Shown here: positions 1 to 11,659 of the stretch, in pieces
Position numbering within the stretch: the first letter of the stretch is position 1
How the letters are laid out: the number at the start of each line of letters is the position of its first letter
Origin: Balamuthia mandrillaris
Taxonomy: Eukaryota > Discosea > Longamoebia > Balamuthiidae
Length of the DNA stretch: 64,000 nt
Direction: 5' to 3'
Assembly (NCBI GenBank): GCA_031835245.1
Contig: JAVKOQ010000050.1
Location: 1-64,000, forward strand
Program-made: the position numbers and the translations under genes
Notes under the pieces: generated by a model
Told to the model about the DNA's origin: nothing
The model's database searches: none
What the model saw: only the letters and a program-made list of their open reading frames with translations

Positions 1-51
1 TGTCCTTCCGTCCCTTGGGGGGGGGGGGGTTTGTGGTCAACGCGTACTTTC

Positions 52-97
<46 letters not shown>
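52..97 (+). repeat. CT dinucleotide microsatellite
   Basis: A run of TC/CT dinucleotides lies upstream of the first WD40 exon, preceded by a G homopolymer near position 18-29 and followed by a T run near 119-132. It is the first of many pyrimidine runs on the sense strand of the neighbouring gene. Confidence 0.95.
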
Positions 98-99
<2 letters not shown>

Positions 100-209
100 G
101 TTCATTTGCCCAAAGGTTTGTTTTTTTTTTTTGGGTTTTTGGTTTTGACTTTTCTTTCTCTTTCCCCAACGAAAACAACAAAAAAACATGTGCAGAGGAA
201 GAAACGGAG

Positions 210-1658
210 ATGACCTACTTCAATGCTGGAGATCTGGCTTCTTTTCTCACCAACCCAGAGACGAAATGGTAAAAAACAAACAAATAAAGGACAAAAGCCC
301 CTTTCTGTAAAACAAAAAACAAGATTAGGAAGAGAGAAAGAAAGCAACAAAGAGGAAAAAAAATGGGACAAAAGTTTGAGAAAGAGAAGAGAGAAGAACG
401 CAAACAGGATACAAACCATCCGCCACGTTGCCTCCCTGCGTGGGAGCAGGCGGGGGAGGATGTCGAGGGAGATGAAGGTTTGGGTCCGGCGAGTCGCAGA
501 AGTTGATACTGCCTCTGAGAAAGGCGAGGAGAGGAGGGACAACAGAAAGCAAGAGTGGCGTTGCGTACAGACTCTCACTAACCTGTTTGTTGGCTCTCCC
601 CTTCCAAGATGTCATCAGACCAACTTCGTCGTCTCCAACAACGAGCCAAAAAAAGTAAGGAGAAGGATGAGGAAGGAGGGGTGTTGATCAGCGGAAGTCT
701 TGACGGCACAGTCAAGGTGTGGCTGCTGGAAGACAACACGCAAAGAGCAGAGTGCGTCGCCACATTGTCGGGCCACCACGATCACGTCTACTCTTTATGC
801 TCTGCCGCCGCACCAACCCAACGACAAACCGGGTTGCGGTTCCTCAGCGGTTCCAACGACTCAAGCATACGATTGTGGCAGCCAGCCGTGAGTGGCAGCA
901 ACAAGAAGAACAAACAAATCCAAGCAGTGGGAGTGCGGTAAGGTTTTTGAGGGGACATGAGGACGGAGTTCGTTGTTTGTTGGTGCTGCCACAGCAGCCG
1001 CGTGGGGAGGAAGTGCTGGCCAGCGGCCCTTATGATAGGACGGTGCGCCTGTGGGACTTGGACGCTGGTCAATGCCTTCATGTTTTATGTGGCCATAACG
1101 GTTTGCCAACCTCTCTCCTCTTGTTAGCTCGAAGCATTTGTTCTCTGGACCCTCTTTCTTCTGCCTTTCTTCTATCTTCTCGCTCGAAACGATAGCAGCA
1201 TACGTCTATGGGACACCGAATGCATTCAAAAGTGGAAAGCTCATGAGGACGGTGTGATGAGTCTTCTGGCGATGACGTTGGCAAGAGAACAAGAGCAGCC
1301 TTGCCTCCTGCATGGACAGGGCAGCCAAAGTTTGGCGCTTAGATGAAGAAATCGCAGTAGAAGGAAGAAAAAGAAAAAGAAAAAGAAAAAGAAAAAGAAA
1401 AAGAAAACGCAGGAGACGAAGGAGAAGAAGAAGAAGATGAAGAAGAACAAGAAGAAGAGAACAAGAGCGAGAGCGAGAAACGCGAAAGAGAAAGAAGAAC
1501 GAGGAAAGCAGAAAGAGGAACGAGTTATTCTGCCACGGATGAGAAGGTTGTTGGAAGCCCATAGAGACTTTGTGTACGGTTCAGCTCTGTTGGGTGTTGC
1601 CTCATTTGCCACCTGCAGCCAAGACAAAAGCCTGCGGATCTGGAGCTTGTGTGAATGA
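210..1658 (+). CDS. WD40-repeat protein, reading frame interrupted
   Basis: Several WD40 blades are visible: VLISGSLDGTVKVW (about 683-725), LSGSNDSSIRLW (841-880), LASGPYDRTVRLWDLD (1015-1065), NDSSIRLWDTE (1189-1221), a CMDRAAKVWRLDEE blade (about 1308-1350) and FATCSQDKSLRIW (about 1600-1645), ending at a stop at 1658. The likely first exon begins at ATG 210 with a GTAAAA donor at 269. WD40 proteins form beta-propeller scaffolds; no specific family can be assigned. The blades do not join in one frame: there is a shift near 930-945, a pyrimidine tract interrupts a blade near 1150-1185, and another shift lies near 1275-1300, without good GT..AG pairs to explain all of them. Either very short introns, assembly indels or a decaying gene could account for this. 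A Lys/Arg/Glu-rich stretch from GAA repeats (1350-1500) separates the last two blades. Confidence 0.6.
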
Positions 1659-1956
1659 ACCCTCTCTTTGGAGCCCTCTCTCTTTCATATACCCTGTGCA
1701 CATACCAGCAATCAAGCCTTCTCCTGGTGTGCTTTTGTTTGACGAAAGGACGCAGTGTAAGAAGCAGAATAGTAACTTCCCCTCGATGGGTCCACATGGT
1801 AAGTTGGACGGGTTTCTTGTATTTTTTTCTCCGCTCCATTTCGCACCGATGTGATTAATTACCTGTTCCAGGATTTCGTATCATGTCCTTCCGGTGAAGA
1901 ACATATTCGCGAACACCTGACCGGCCCTGAAAGAAGCAACAAAACAGAAGGAAGGG
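1659..1956. other. Intergenic stretch
   Basis: No blade or conserved coding segment was recognised between the WD40 stop and the receptor start. The sequence is mixed and probably holds the 3' UTR of the first gene and the promoter of the second. Confidence 0.4.
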
Positions 1957-2503
1957 ATGGGAGAACGTTACCTTTCCCTTGTGCGGGTCTTCTGGACCGT
2001 TCAGCTTTTACTTCAAGGTTCGGGTTTTCCTTTTCCTTCCGTTCCTGTCTTCCTTCAATCGTTCTTTTTTTGTTTCTTTCTTCGTCTTGTTAAACCGGCC
2101 GTTAACGACCACAGTATTGGTCGTGTTGGTGACTGGCTTCTCGGATACGTTGGTGGTGCCAGATGCTCTGCTTGACGCTCAAAGTCCTGGAGGCAAGTGC
2201 GTGAGCATAGCGGAACTGGGTCCGGAGGAAATGCTGCCCGCTTGTAAAGAGTATCTCACCTATGACCGCATATATTACGACATACTGCACCCATTCCGTC
2301 ACGTACTCGCCAAGTACTTTCTTCACGTTTTGTTTCTTCTAACTCTCGTTTGCTTTATATGCTTTCGTTCAAAGTTTTTTCGTCTCAATTTCTGAACTTG
2401 CTGTCGCTTAACAGTGCATTGACATCGACAGTCGTTATAGCAGACACCAGCTGCGTATTTAGTTCGTACCAATTCAACTGTCCTCTTTGGTATCGGTATG
2501 CTT

Positions 2504-2544
<41 letters not shown>

Positions 2545-3711
2545 GCTCATTCTGTTCTCTTGAAAAAAACAAACTTTTAAAAAAGACCGTGCTACGAAGT
2601 GGAGGTGCCTCAAGACTTGCGCGACAGCAATTCCCGCTTTCCGGAGACTCTTCCTGTTGCTGGATTCATCTGCGAGGAACTCTGTGAAAGTCATCTCTCA
2701 AATTGCGGCAGACTGGTGGAAGTAGTAGAAGGTCTAACGGATGCGTCTTTCAGCTGCGACGAACCTTGGGACGTTCTATTTGGTGAGCCACAAGACTTTA
2801 TCTATCCTCCTAGCAATTATACCATCGAAGTAAGTCCTGATGGCGGCAGAAACAGCTTCACTGTGGAACTTCCTTGTTATAGTGCCAACCAAGAGTTAGA
2901 AGGTACCTTAGTATTTTGTATTTGTTTATGTTTTATTTATGTTTTTCAGTTTTGAAAACAAAAGCTGATCAAGTTTTCCATGAATAGTCTTTCCTCCATT
3001 GAACTGTCCGGAAGGGTTGCATAAGGACGATGCTTTTTGCAGTTTCAACTGTCCTGAGCCTTTGATTGAGGACGACGAGTACGACGACATCACATTAATG
3101 TTGAGTATCGTCTCCTGGTTTTCGTTTGTTCTGTCAGCAGTAATGGTCTGTTCCTACTCTTTGAACAAGTCTCGTTTGCAGTTTCCAGGAAATCTGCCCT
3201 TCTGCTTTATTCTTTGCGTCATGTGCTCTTCCTTTGCATTCTGTCTTGGCAGCATGATCGGACACGAGAACATTTGGTGCGAGGACGCAGAGACCACTAA
3301 CTACTTTGGAGACCCGGCGTGTACTGTACAAGGTAGTACATCTCTTCTTTTTCTTCTCTTCTGTGATGTTAAGCTACATGAAGAGAGCGAGAAACAAAGA
3401 AAGAAAAATATACATAGCCGGGGAACTCATAATCAATGCCCAAAACCTTCAACTCTTCTCTTTTCCGCTGCTCGTTCTTGATGAGCCTACCATCAACATC
3501 CCTCTTTTTAACGAAAACGGAAGATAGAAGAAGAAGAAAAAGAAAAAGAAAAAGAAGAAGAAGAACAAGAAGAAGAAGAGGAAGAAGAGGATGAGGAAGA
3601 AGAAGAAGAAGAAGAACAAGAAGAACAAGAAGAAAATGAACAAAATACTAATTCAGATTCTTTCAACAGGAATCATATTCGTTTTCTTTACTCTCGCAGG
3701 AGTATTGTGGT
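1957..3711 (+). CDS. Frizzled-like 7TM receptor 1, 5' part (split by transposon)
   Basis: Exons with matching phases: 1957-2017, 2115-2313, 2415-2495, 2586-2902, 2988-3332 and 3670-3711. ATG 1957 begins a signal peptide (VLVVLVTGF core, spliced from exons 1 and 2). An extracellular cysteine-rich domain follows with the FNCPLWYRPCYE motif and paired cysteines typical of the Fz domain, then the first membrane segments (LSIVSWFSFVLSAVMVCSYS and the LPFCFILCVMCSSFAFCLG segment). Frizzled/Smoothened-like receptors bind extracellular ligands through the CRD and signal across the plasma membrane; the ligand here is unknown. Coding is interrupted in the next membrane helix by the transposon starting at 3712 and resumes at 11928. 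Every intron is GT..AG and in phase, so the gene looks otherwise intact. Intron 1 lies inside the signal peptide and intron 5 holds a GAA repeat. Confidence 0.9.
2507..2542 (+). repeat. CT microsatellite in receptor 1 intron 3
   Basis: A TC/CT run begins about ten bases after the donor GTATGC at 2496 and lies on the sense strand of the host gene. Confidence 0.95.
3528..3640 (+). repeat. GAA-rich repeat in receptor 1 intron 5
   Basis: Imperfect GAA/GAAAAA triplet and hexamer repeats fill the 3' half of the intron between exons 2988-3332 and 3670 onward. This one is purine-rich on the sense strand, unlike the CT dinucleotide runs of other introns. Confidence 0.9.
3706..3711. repeat. Left copy of candidate target-site duplication TGTGGT
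   Basis: TGTGGT is followed directly by the transposon's left end. The same hexamer follows the right end at 11922-11927. Keeping one copy and leaving out everything between restores an open receptor codon series (V L W L G T A I N). The true duplication may be shorter (for example the TGG inside it), because the exact ends are ambiguous by a few bases. Confidence 0.75.
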
Positions 3712-3960
3712 GCACTGCAAAAAATACCAGCGGGTTCAAAACGGGCACAAAACGGGCTCCACATTGCCAATGAGTTGGAGGGCTCGTTTCGGTCACAAGT
3801 GGGCAGCGGCGAGCGGGTTTTGAGACAACAAAGAGACCGGGATGTGCGTGTTTCGAGCCAAAAAGAGGCTGAAATGAGAGTGATGTGAGGAGCAAATGAG
3901 AGTGTATTGAGACCATAATGAGAATAAACAAGCAAGAAACGAGAGCTTTTGAGCGGCTGC
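3712..3960 (+). repeat. Left terminal and subterminal repeats of the transposon
   Basis: The end reads GCACTGCAAAAAATACCAGC. Inside it are repeated short motifs: CAAAACGGGC twice (3738-3765), GGGCTCG, GGGTTTTGAGAC (about 3817), GAGCCAAAAAGAGGC (about 3858) and GAGCTTTTGAGC (about 3943). Motif GCACAAAACGGGCTCC matches the inverted GCACAAAATGGGCTCC near the right end with one mismatch. Confidence 0.65.
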
Positions 3961-4022
3961 TTCCCCAGGTCACCTGCTGCTGCTGGTCTCGGTGCCACTT
4001 GGTTGTCCTAAGCACAAGTCAC

Positions 4023-4239
4023 CTAATTGCTGCTATCTTCCTCCTCTTCGTCTGCATCATTGTCCACTTCTTCTTGTTCTTCCTCTTTATCGCCTTCTTC
4101 TTCTTCTTCTTCTTCTTCCTCATCTTCGTCTTCATCTTCATCGCCTTCTTCTTCTTCTTCTTCTTGTTCTTGTTCTTCTTCTTGTTCTTCTTCTGCTTCT
4201 TCTTCTTCTTCTTCTTCTTCTTGTTCTTCTTCTTGTTCT

Positions 4240-4271
<32 letters not shown>

Positions 4272-7137
4272 TTCGTAGTCATAATTGTCCTCTTCCTCTT
4301 CATCGTCTTCCTCCTCTTCGTCGTCATCGTTGTCATTGTCGTATTCATCAAGTGGTGGCCTGTATTCGTCACCTTCGTCGTCATCCTCCTGTTGTTCAAA
4401 AGCTTCGATGATGTCGTCCTCTTCCTCTTCCTCTGCTTCAGAATCATCATTGCCATCTTCTGGACATGTGTCTCTAACTCTATCATCCTCTGGAAATATG
4501 TCGGGCTTTTCATCACTGGCTGTCCCACCGCCTGCACCTAAATCAACCGAGTGCCGAACATAGTGGTTGTGGATGAGCTTGCTTCCCTGTGGCAGGCAAC
4601 TGACCCGGGCAACAAAAGAGATATCTGGATGCTTAACTGGCAAGTCCAGCAAAGCATCTGTGGAAAAAGAAAAAATAGAATGAAAAAAAAAAGGATCAGT
4701 ATTGTAAAAGCAAAGGTGTTGCGTTGCTTAGAAAAACAAACAAAAATGATGCCATAGAACGAATAAATATAAAAATAAAAATAAAAATTAAAAAAAAAAT
4801 GGAGAGAACCTTCCGTGTAGATGTCAAGCTGACTTGTTGGGTCTTTGGAAGCTTGAGAAAATGTGCGGACATGCATCATGGAAAAGTCTCCTCGATCCTT
4901 GGTATGGAGGGTGTATAACTCCAGAAGTTGAGCGAGTACCTTCTCCTTACCGCACCGAAAAAAGAAGTAAGGATGCTTGGAGACGCTCAGATTGGTCCCT
5001 GCAAAATGAATGCAAGAACGACGGTAAATAGTGAACGGTACCGAACGAACTCTGAACCAGCGCCTAAAGGCTTTGGAGATTGCGTTGTTGCGTTGCTTTT
5101 GAGGCCGGTACCGTTTCGCCTTGCCCCCCAGAGAAAGATAGCGGATCGTTTTTTGGTTTGAGGAAGACAGTTTGCGACGCGAAGACGGAATGAGAGTGAA
5201 CTGAAAAGCTGTATGAAGATGTGCAGCAGAATGCTCCTAATGAAAACGAACAAAACAAAACAAAATCAGAACAAAAGGATGAATAAAGAAAAAAAAAATG
5301 GGACCAACAGGAAACAAACAAACAAACAAACAAAAAAACAAATACAACAAAGCAAAAAATAACAAAGCAACCTTGTCCATAACAGTTAATTCTGTTTTTC
5401 GTCCGTTACCAGAGCGTGCCCACCGCCGGAAGAACTTGTTTTGTTGCTCCCAAACAGAGGTATCGCCGCTTCCAACAAACTCCAAAGAGTGAGAAACGTG
5501 ATCAAAAAGTTCAAAGTACGGGAAGGAGAGATTAAACTCGATGTTGCTGTTGTTGCCTTTCCCAAATAGTCTGATCGCAATTTGCCTGATCTTCTTCCCG
5601 TAGAGTGGTAGCTGTTGATGGAGGACTCGGGGTGAATAGTAACGGCTGACGAGGATGTTGTAGTAGAGGGAGAGCAAGCACCAAAAGCGATACGCATCTT
5701 GGTCGTCAAAAAGACCCAACATTATGGCCGGACAGATTTGTAGAAAGGAAGAAAGAGGGGCACCATCGCCAGGGATGAACAGGTTGTGGTGCTTCTTGTT
5801 GTTGCAAATCCGAATGAGACCCCTTTTCAACAGACGCAAACCAGGAAATCTGGGATAACTGGCGATTCGAGCGTTGATCACCTCCATCAATTCTTTGCCG
5901 TAGCGTAACACGTAATATTCCAAAAATCTGAAATAAACAAGTGCAGATATAATGTTATTTCAGTACATACAAAGCAAATAAAGACAAAGCAAACAAGAAA
6001 AGCATGCCATACCTCTTAACAAGATTCAATGGAATAAAATGCAATGCACAAATCGGAAACCGATCAAAAAAGCTAAATCTGAACCATGAGAGCTCTGGAT
6101 GAAAGAAAGAAAGAAAGCAACGGATGAGTGAAAAAATTAAAAAATGAACGATCAAAAAGAAAACAAAATACTGTACTTGAAAGACACGATACACGGTCTG
6201 TCATGCCAATGTTCTTGAGTTGCTTCCTGGCGTTCCCGATATTCTTTTTGTCTTTGATCCTCTGGACAAGCGCTGACTGTTGTTTGAGGAGAGAGCGTGT
6301 CCTACGTCCGGGGTAGGGGGCTGTGCTCCAATCCAAGGTACAAAACTCACGCGCGGGTACGAGCGAATACTTGCTCGGATACAAACCGTTCGGGCCGACA
6401 ACGCCCATCAGCGCTATCTGGCCCATGTGGTCGCCCTCCAGAGAGAAAAGAGACCCGATGACATCGGTCTCGCCTCCCAATGCATCTATCCGCATCCGAA
6501 CACCCTTTTCCAGCTTTCGCAACGGCTGGACAACGACCAAATCAACAGCTTCCATAATATCAGCATCTGGCGGGAGGAGGGCAAGGAGGCGGCGTCGGGG
6601 ATTCTGCGAGGGCTTGCTCCAATCCAAGTTGCACATGGTAAGACAGATGCTCGTCACGCTTGTGCTCTTGGTCTGCTCCATTCCATCCACCCACACAGAA
6701 GGCATGATGAGGGTGTACGGCTTGCCGTGCTTTTCTTCCATCCTCCTTTTGAACTGCTCGTACTGCTTCCATCCTTTTGTGTGCCACCGATCCTCCACCG
6801 TTCCCTCGTTCTCCTCGTACGTCCAATGCAAATCTCCATCCGCAGAGTTGAGCAGGTCCTCCGCCACTTTGAGGATGTCTTGGTACTCGATTTCCACAAG
6901 AGGTTCATCGGTGCTTTTCTTGCTGCGCCGCGTTTTCTGGCTCTTTTTTGCTGAAACCGTGCCAGTAAGCCGGAACTGTGGAGGAAGCAAGGAAGCCTTC
7001 ACCTGATCAAGAAGGTAGGCAGTCGGTGGTAGCAGAAGCGAAGAAGATTGTTGAGCACAAGCAAACATATGTAGCAGCCACTGTTTCATTGAGGTAGAAA
7101 GATTGGCGATTGTTGTAAACCTAAATTATTTTCAAAT

Positions 7138-7174
<37 letters not shown>

Positions 7175-8012
7175 AACAACAAGAAAGAAACAAACAACGA
7201 ATAGAGAGCGAGAGAGAGCAAAAGGTTGAAAACTTTAAAAACCAAAACGCAAAAAATAAAGGACAGAAAAATTAAAATAAAAGAAAAGAAAAGGACGTAA
7301 CGCTAGCAGGTCCAAAGTTAGTCTATTGACGTATTTTTGATAGCGGTCAGTATTCTTTTGCTGTTCAGTGTCCTCCGCCATTTGGACATCCTCATCACTC
7401 AAAAAAACCTCGTTCAGTTGATCCTTTTCTTCCTCTGCTTCCCCCTCTTCCTCTTCCTCATCGTCAGCTTGTTCCTCAGCATCAAAAAAGGAGTCGTCTT
7501 CTGTCATGAAGTCGCGCAGTCCGTCTTCTTGTTGTTCTTCATTCATACTGGCCATGCTTCCATCCCCGTTTGGAAAGAAGCGCTGCTCTTGGTTGGTCTC
7601 GTCATGACGCTGCAAATCTTGTTGAAGTTGTTTCTGTAAAGCTCTGGGTGGGCAATAGTCGTCATAAGTCGTTGATGACGCACGCTACAGTAAAACAAAC
7701 AGCACCAAGTAAGCAAACAAAGAAAGGCGCGAGATAGACGACCGAAAAAAAAAAGATTTAAAAGGGGGGGACTCACCGCGTTTTCTTCGCGAATGGATTT
7801 CTTTACGTTCGTTAGATGTTTCGTTGTTATACAGTGTCTGTCCCAATAGCGGTGACGGACAAAACAATCACAATGAGTGCACAGTCCATAATGATCAGCG
7901 TCATGCTGCAACAACAAAAAAAATTAAATAAATAAATCGAGAACACAAGAACCACGATTAGCAACGAGCAAGGGACAGTAAAAAAACAAACAGCGATTTT
8001 AAAAACCTCCAT
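4023..8012 (-). CDS. Transposase, CACTA/Plavaka-like, with N-terminal zinc finger and acidic tail
   Basis: Read from 8012 downward. A tiny ATG-GAG exon is followed by an exon (about 7909-7777) with a C2H2-like finger, LCTHCDCFVRHRYWDRH. Next come an acidic linker (about 7680-7310), a long central exon (about 7115-6185) with a YTLIMPSVWVDGMEQ..SICLTMCNL segment, a short exon (about 6095-6010) with FRFSFFDRFPICALHF, and an exon (about 5925-5350) with LFDDQDAYRFWCLLSLYYNI and SVWEQQNKFFRRWAR. Further exons carry FFFRCGKEKVLAQLLEL and end in a long Glu/Asp tail (4650-4023) encoded by GAA/GAG repeats. The order and spacing resemble transposases of CACTA and the related fungal Plavaka elements, which cut and rejoin DNA at the element ends. 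I do not assign catalytic acidic residues with confidence. All exons look open, so the gene may be functional. The family call rests on remembered motif resemblance. Confidence 0.7.
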
Positions 8013-8522
8013 CCTTCAAAAATTCAGTCAGCCACCACCGTAAATCAAGCGGAACCGTCCCTCTTTTCTTCGATCAAGCATCAAATAAGGCTGTGTTGCT
8101 GCTTGCTTGTTGGTGAGAACTTTTGTTTATCTGGTTCCCGTCAGTAAAGGACTTCCTCGAACGTTTTTTTATCTGTTTCCTGATGAAAATTTGAAATTCT
8201 TCTTGGAAAATTTTTTAACGGACGGCTGAACAAAAACTTGGTTCGCTTTTTTTTGTCGTTTAAGGGGGCGTGCTCGGATCATAAGGATCAGTCGTGTCGT
8301 CTTGAAAAAAAGTCGGGTGTTCCGGTCACGCTTGATCTACGTGTGTTTTACTGCTTTTGTTTCCATTCCCCCCGATCAAGGGAATTTTTTTTTGTCGAGC
8401 AGGAGGGGAGGTGGTGTAGACGGCAACATGGTTTTGTATGGGTTTCCCTGCTAATGGTCCCACCCTCCAAACGTCCCCATTTTTCGTGACGAAAACAACA
8501 CAAACAAAATAAAAAAGCAAAC
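8013..8522. promoter_or_regulatory. Bidirectional promoter region of the transposon
   Basis: A 0.5 kb gap separates the divergent start codons of the transposase (minus) and accessory gene (plus). It has T runs and no recognised coding segment. Promoter function is inferred from the divergent layout. Confidence 0.45.
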
Positions 8523-9382
8523 ATGAAGCGAGACCGAGCTGCATACAAACGTGAGTGGCGAGCAAAAAAGAAAAGAGAAAGGGAGGAGAAGGAACAAGAG
8601 GAACAGCAGCGCCAAAAAGAAGCGCAAGATAAACTTCAAAGAAGGCGAGCACAACAAGCCGCATCAAAACGGCGTCGCCGAGCAGCTTCTTCTGCAAGTT
8701 TATGCTTGTCCTTGCCGTCTACTTCGCCCTTGCCTTCGCCCTCGCCCTCACCCTCGCCCTCGCCCTCGCCCTCGCCCTTGCCCTCAAAGGAACAGTGCCA
8801 GCTCCAGAAAGAAAAACGACAGAAGCAGGTGGCTAAGAGCCAAAGGCGTCATAGAGCGCAGCAACAACAAGAAAAGGAGGAACAAGGAGCCAAGACAAGG
8901 CGAAAAAGGCAGCTCCAGAAAGAAAGAAAGCAACGCCACCGAAACAAGTGTCGAAAAGAAGAAGAGGAAAAGAAAGCTCAGCAAAAGGAAGCTGCTGAGT
9001 CACTGAGCTCTTTGCTTACCTCATCCTCTTCTTTAACCATACCTTCGTTTGCACTCCCTGCCTTGCTTCGTCACTCACCAGCAGGCTCCTTGAGCATCCC
9101 AGCATGTACGGTACCCTCCTTCTTGGGCCACTTGCCAACAACTTTTTTGTCAACCTCTTCACTGACCTCTTTGACAACCTCTTCGCCGACCTCCTCTTCA
9201 CCAACCTCCTCTTTGCCAACCTCCTCTTTGCCGACCTCCTCTTCGTCGCCCTCCTCTTCACCAGGCTCCTCATCAAGGCCCACACCAAAAATCAAGTTGA
9301 ATGGGAACAGATTAATAGCAGATATTGAACCGCCTCTATCCAACACTTTTTATCTAATCTTACGACCTTACTCCTCCACTCA

Positions 9383-9426
<44 letters not shown>

Positions 9427-11588
9427 CGTTGCTACGAGTTCTTCTTGTTTTCTGCTCTTTCTTCTTTTTCACCGCCGCCACCACAAAAGCTGCAGCTCAA
9501 TAAAACACTTCTCAACATCCATTGCTCAGTTGGTGCACTTCCTCAGCACATATCAAATCCCATAATTTTTGCTAAAATGCCCTGCAGTAGCCCTTCGAGT
9601 ATGGGACGAACCCAAGCACGCCCCCTTAAACAGAGTACATGAACCGTGGCAGCACGCAGATGTCGCACCGCAAAAAAGTAGTGAAGAAACGTAAGTGAAT
9701 TTTTTTTTTTGTGCGTTTTGCTGTGGTGCCTGACAAGATCGCATAGGACATCACGACCAACCTATGGATAAGCCCAACAAACACAAAATACCAGGTGACT
9801 ACGTTTCCTCTCCATCGGAAGATGATGACGAAGAAGCAAAGTGGTTGGCTCCAGGTCTGTTGGTTATTTTTTGTATTTTATGTTGGTATTTACCGTTTGT
9901 TTGGTTGTTCTTATGGCCTAGTTTTTGTTTCCATCTGTTTTTGTCTGCTACTTTTTTTTTGATTGACGGTTTCCTCTTCAATCGATCGAACTGGCTATGC
10001 TACTTTTTTTTTTAAAAAAAAAAAGAAAACAGGAAACCAAAAGATATCAGGAAACCAAAAGATGAAGACACAGGAGAAGAAAAAGGTTTATTTCTCTCTT
10101 TTTTAAATGCTTTCAAAGCACGTTTTCTCATTTTGCACACAGGAACGGTAGCAAGGAAACTTGAGAGACGGGTCGCCAAGCTCGAGCAGGAGCACACAGT
10201 GTTGCTACAAAAATATAAACAACTCAGAGAGGTAGTGACCCTGAGCGAAAAACAAGTGCAAGTGGAAGTGAACCGCTACGCTGACCTCTTCCGGGCACAA
10301 GCGGCCTATACACAAGAAAGGGAACCCTACAGCCAGCAGGAAGAATCGAAGCACGAATTCCATGCGTTGTGCAAAAGAGTGATACCACCCTGCTACTGGG
10401 TGAGGGACGTGATCTATCCTCTTTGGACTACTTGGTGCAGAAGACGAAAGAACCACAAACAACGAAGAGAACCAAGAGTGCTAAGCGACTTCCTTGCGTT
10501 CCTTACCGAGCAGCATGCAGAAGGCAACAACGACCCGCGGCACTGGCAACGTGAGAGCACTCACTTTGTGGATTTGGCGCTTGACAACAAGGAACTCCAC
10601 TACCTTCGTTGCGTCTCTTTGATGGGCAGCCCTTTGCCTGCTAACGGCAAACACTTTACCAAATATTGGAGGTCCCGACTCTTTGCCTATTGGCAAGAGC
10701 TGTTTGATGAAGGGAAGATAGCAGTGATCATGAATGAGAGCAAGACCAAGACCAACAAACCAAAGAAGAAGACAAACCCGGAGGACGATGAGGGCGATGA
10801 AAACGATGAACAAGAGAAGAAGAGAAAGAAGGGATCTGGTTCTACAACAGCACAAGTCAAGAAAAGAAAGACAGCAGGCTGTCGTGACATTCCATTGGCG
10901 AGGTTTGTGTTTCTTTTCTTGTTTTTTCAAAAATCCTTTGGCTTACATCTTTCTTGCTTTTTTTTTTCGTTGCCTTTGCAGTGATTCTTTTGATGATGAT
11001 TCTCTTGCGTCTCTGACTTTGTCTTTGCCTTCACCAAAGTCCTGCCGTAGCAAGGGAAATGAGGTGCAACCCAAAGGGTCAGCAACGGCGAGGTCAAGAT
11101 CCGCTTCCAAAGAGAAGAGCAAACATCCTGCCCCTTCTGTTTCTTTGCCCCGCAAAGACCGCGGGAAGGACCGCCAGCCTATCACGCCTTCACCCCCTGT
11201 GCCCCAACCATCAAAGGATGAAGGGATGGCTGATGATGAAGAAACAGAGGAGGAGGAAGAGGATCTCAACACTCCTTCCTCCCCGCCTTCTCCTCCACCC
11301 AAACCACCCAGTCAGCCCCATTCCAAACCTACAACCTCCACCTCCACCACCACCAACAGGCCAAAAGTGGCTTCAGGTGCTTCAGGTGCTTCAGGTGCTA
11401 TGAGGGATACCCCAACTGCCACTACCAAACTTGCCACCAAACGGTCGAAAGTGGCTTCCCAAACGGATACCTCAACAACCACCACCACCGCCACCGCCAC
11501 GACAGCTGCCAGAACACCCGATCCTCCCAAGGCAGATGCTCCCATCCGCAGGTCCGAAAGAATGAGGCAAGCAAAGTCAGCTTGGTGA
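8523..11588 (+). CDS. Transposon accessory gene: basic N-terminus, coiled coil, low-complexity tail
   Basis: ATG 8523 begins a strongly basic helix (RAAYKREWRAKKKREREEKE) followed by Lys/Arg/Gln-rich sequence, a Ser-Pro repeat from CCCTCG hexamers (8715-8787) and Ser/Thr-rich sequence. Later exons are less certain: one about 9588-9691 before a GTAAGT donor, one about 9752-9855, then a long exon from about 10143. That exon has a coiled coil (LERRVAKLEQEHTVLLQKYK) and a folded region with CYWVRDVIYPLWTTWCRRRK and YWRSRLFAYWQELFDEGK. The tail is Pro/Ser/Thr-rich with acidic and basic patches, ending at 11588. No known family was recognised. Its place, divergent from the transposase, recalls the DNA-binding second protein of plant CACTA elements, but that role is only inferred. 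A CT run at 9389-9422 lies in a probable intron. Confidence 0.6.
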
Positions 11589-11659
11589 GTGTTTTGCCTC
11601 CTCCTGCAGCGCTTGCTCGAATTCGCCTGCCTTTTTTTGTTTAAAAAAACTTCTCCTGA

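Noticed and set aside
4019-4541. Long open frames rich in Phe/Leu, Lys or Ser over the GAA/TTC repeat on both strands
   Set aside because: They are frames through the triplet repeat. Only the minus-strand Glu/Asp frame joins to non-repetitive coding (the transposase tail).
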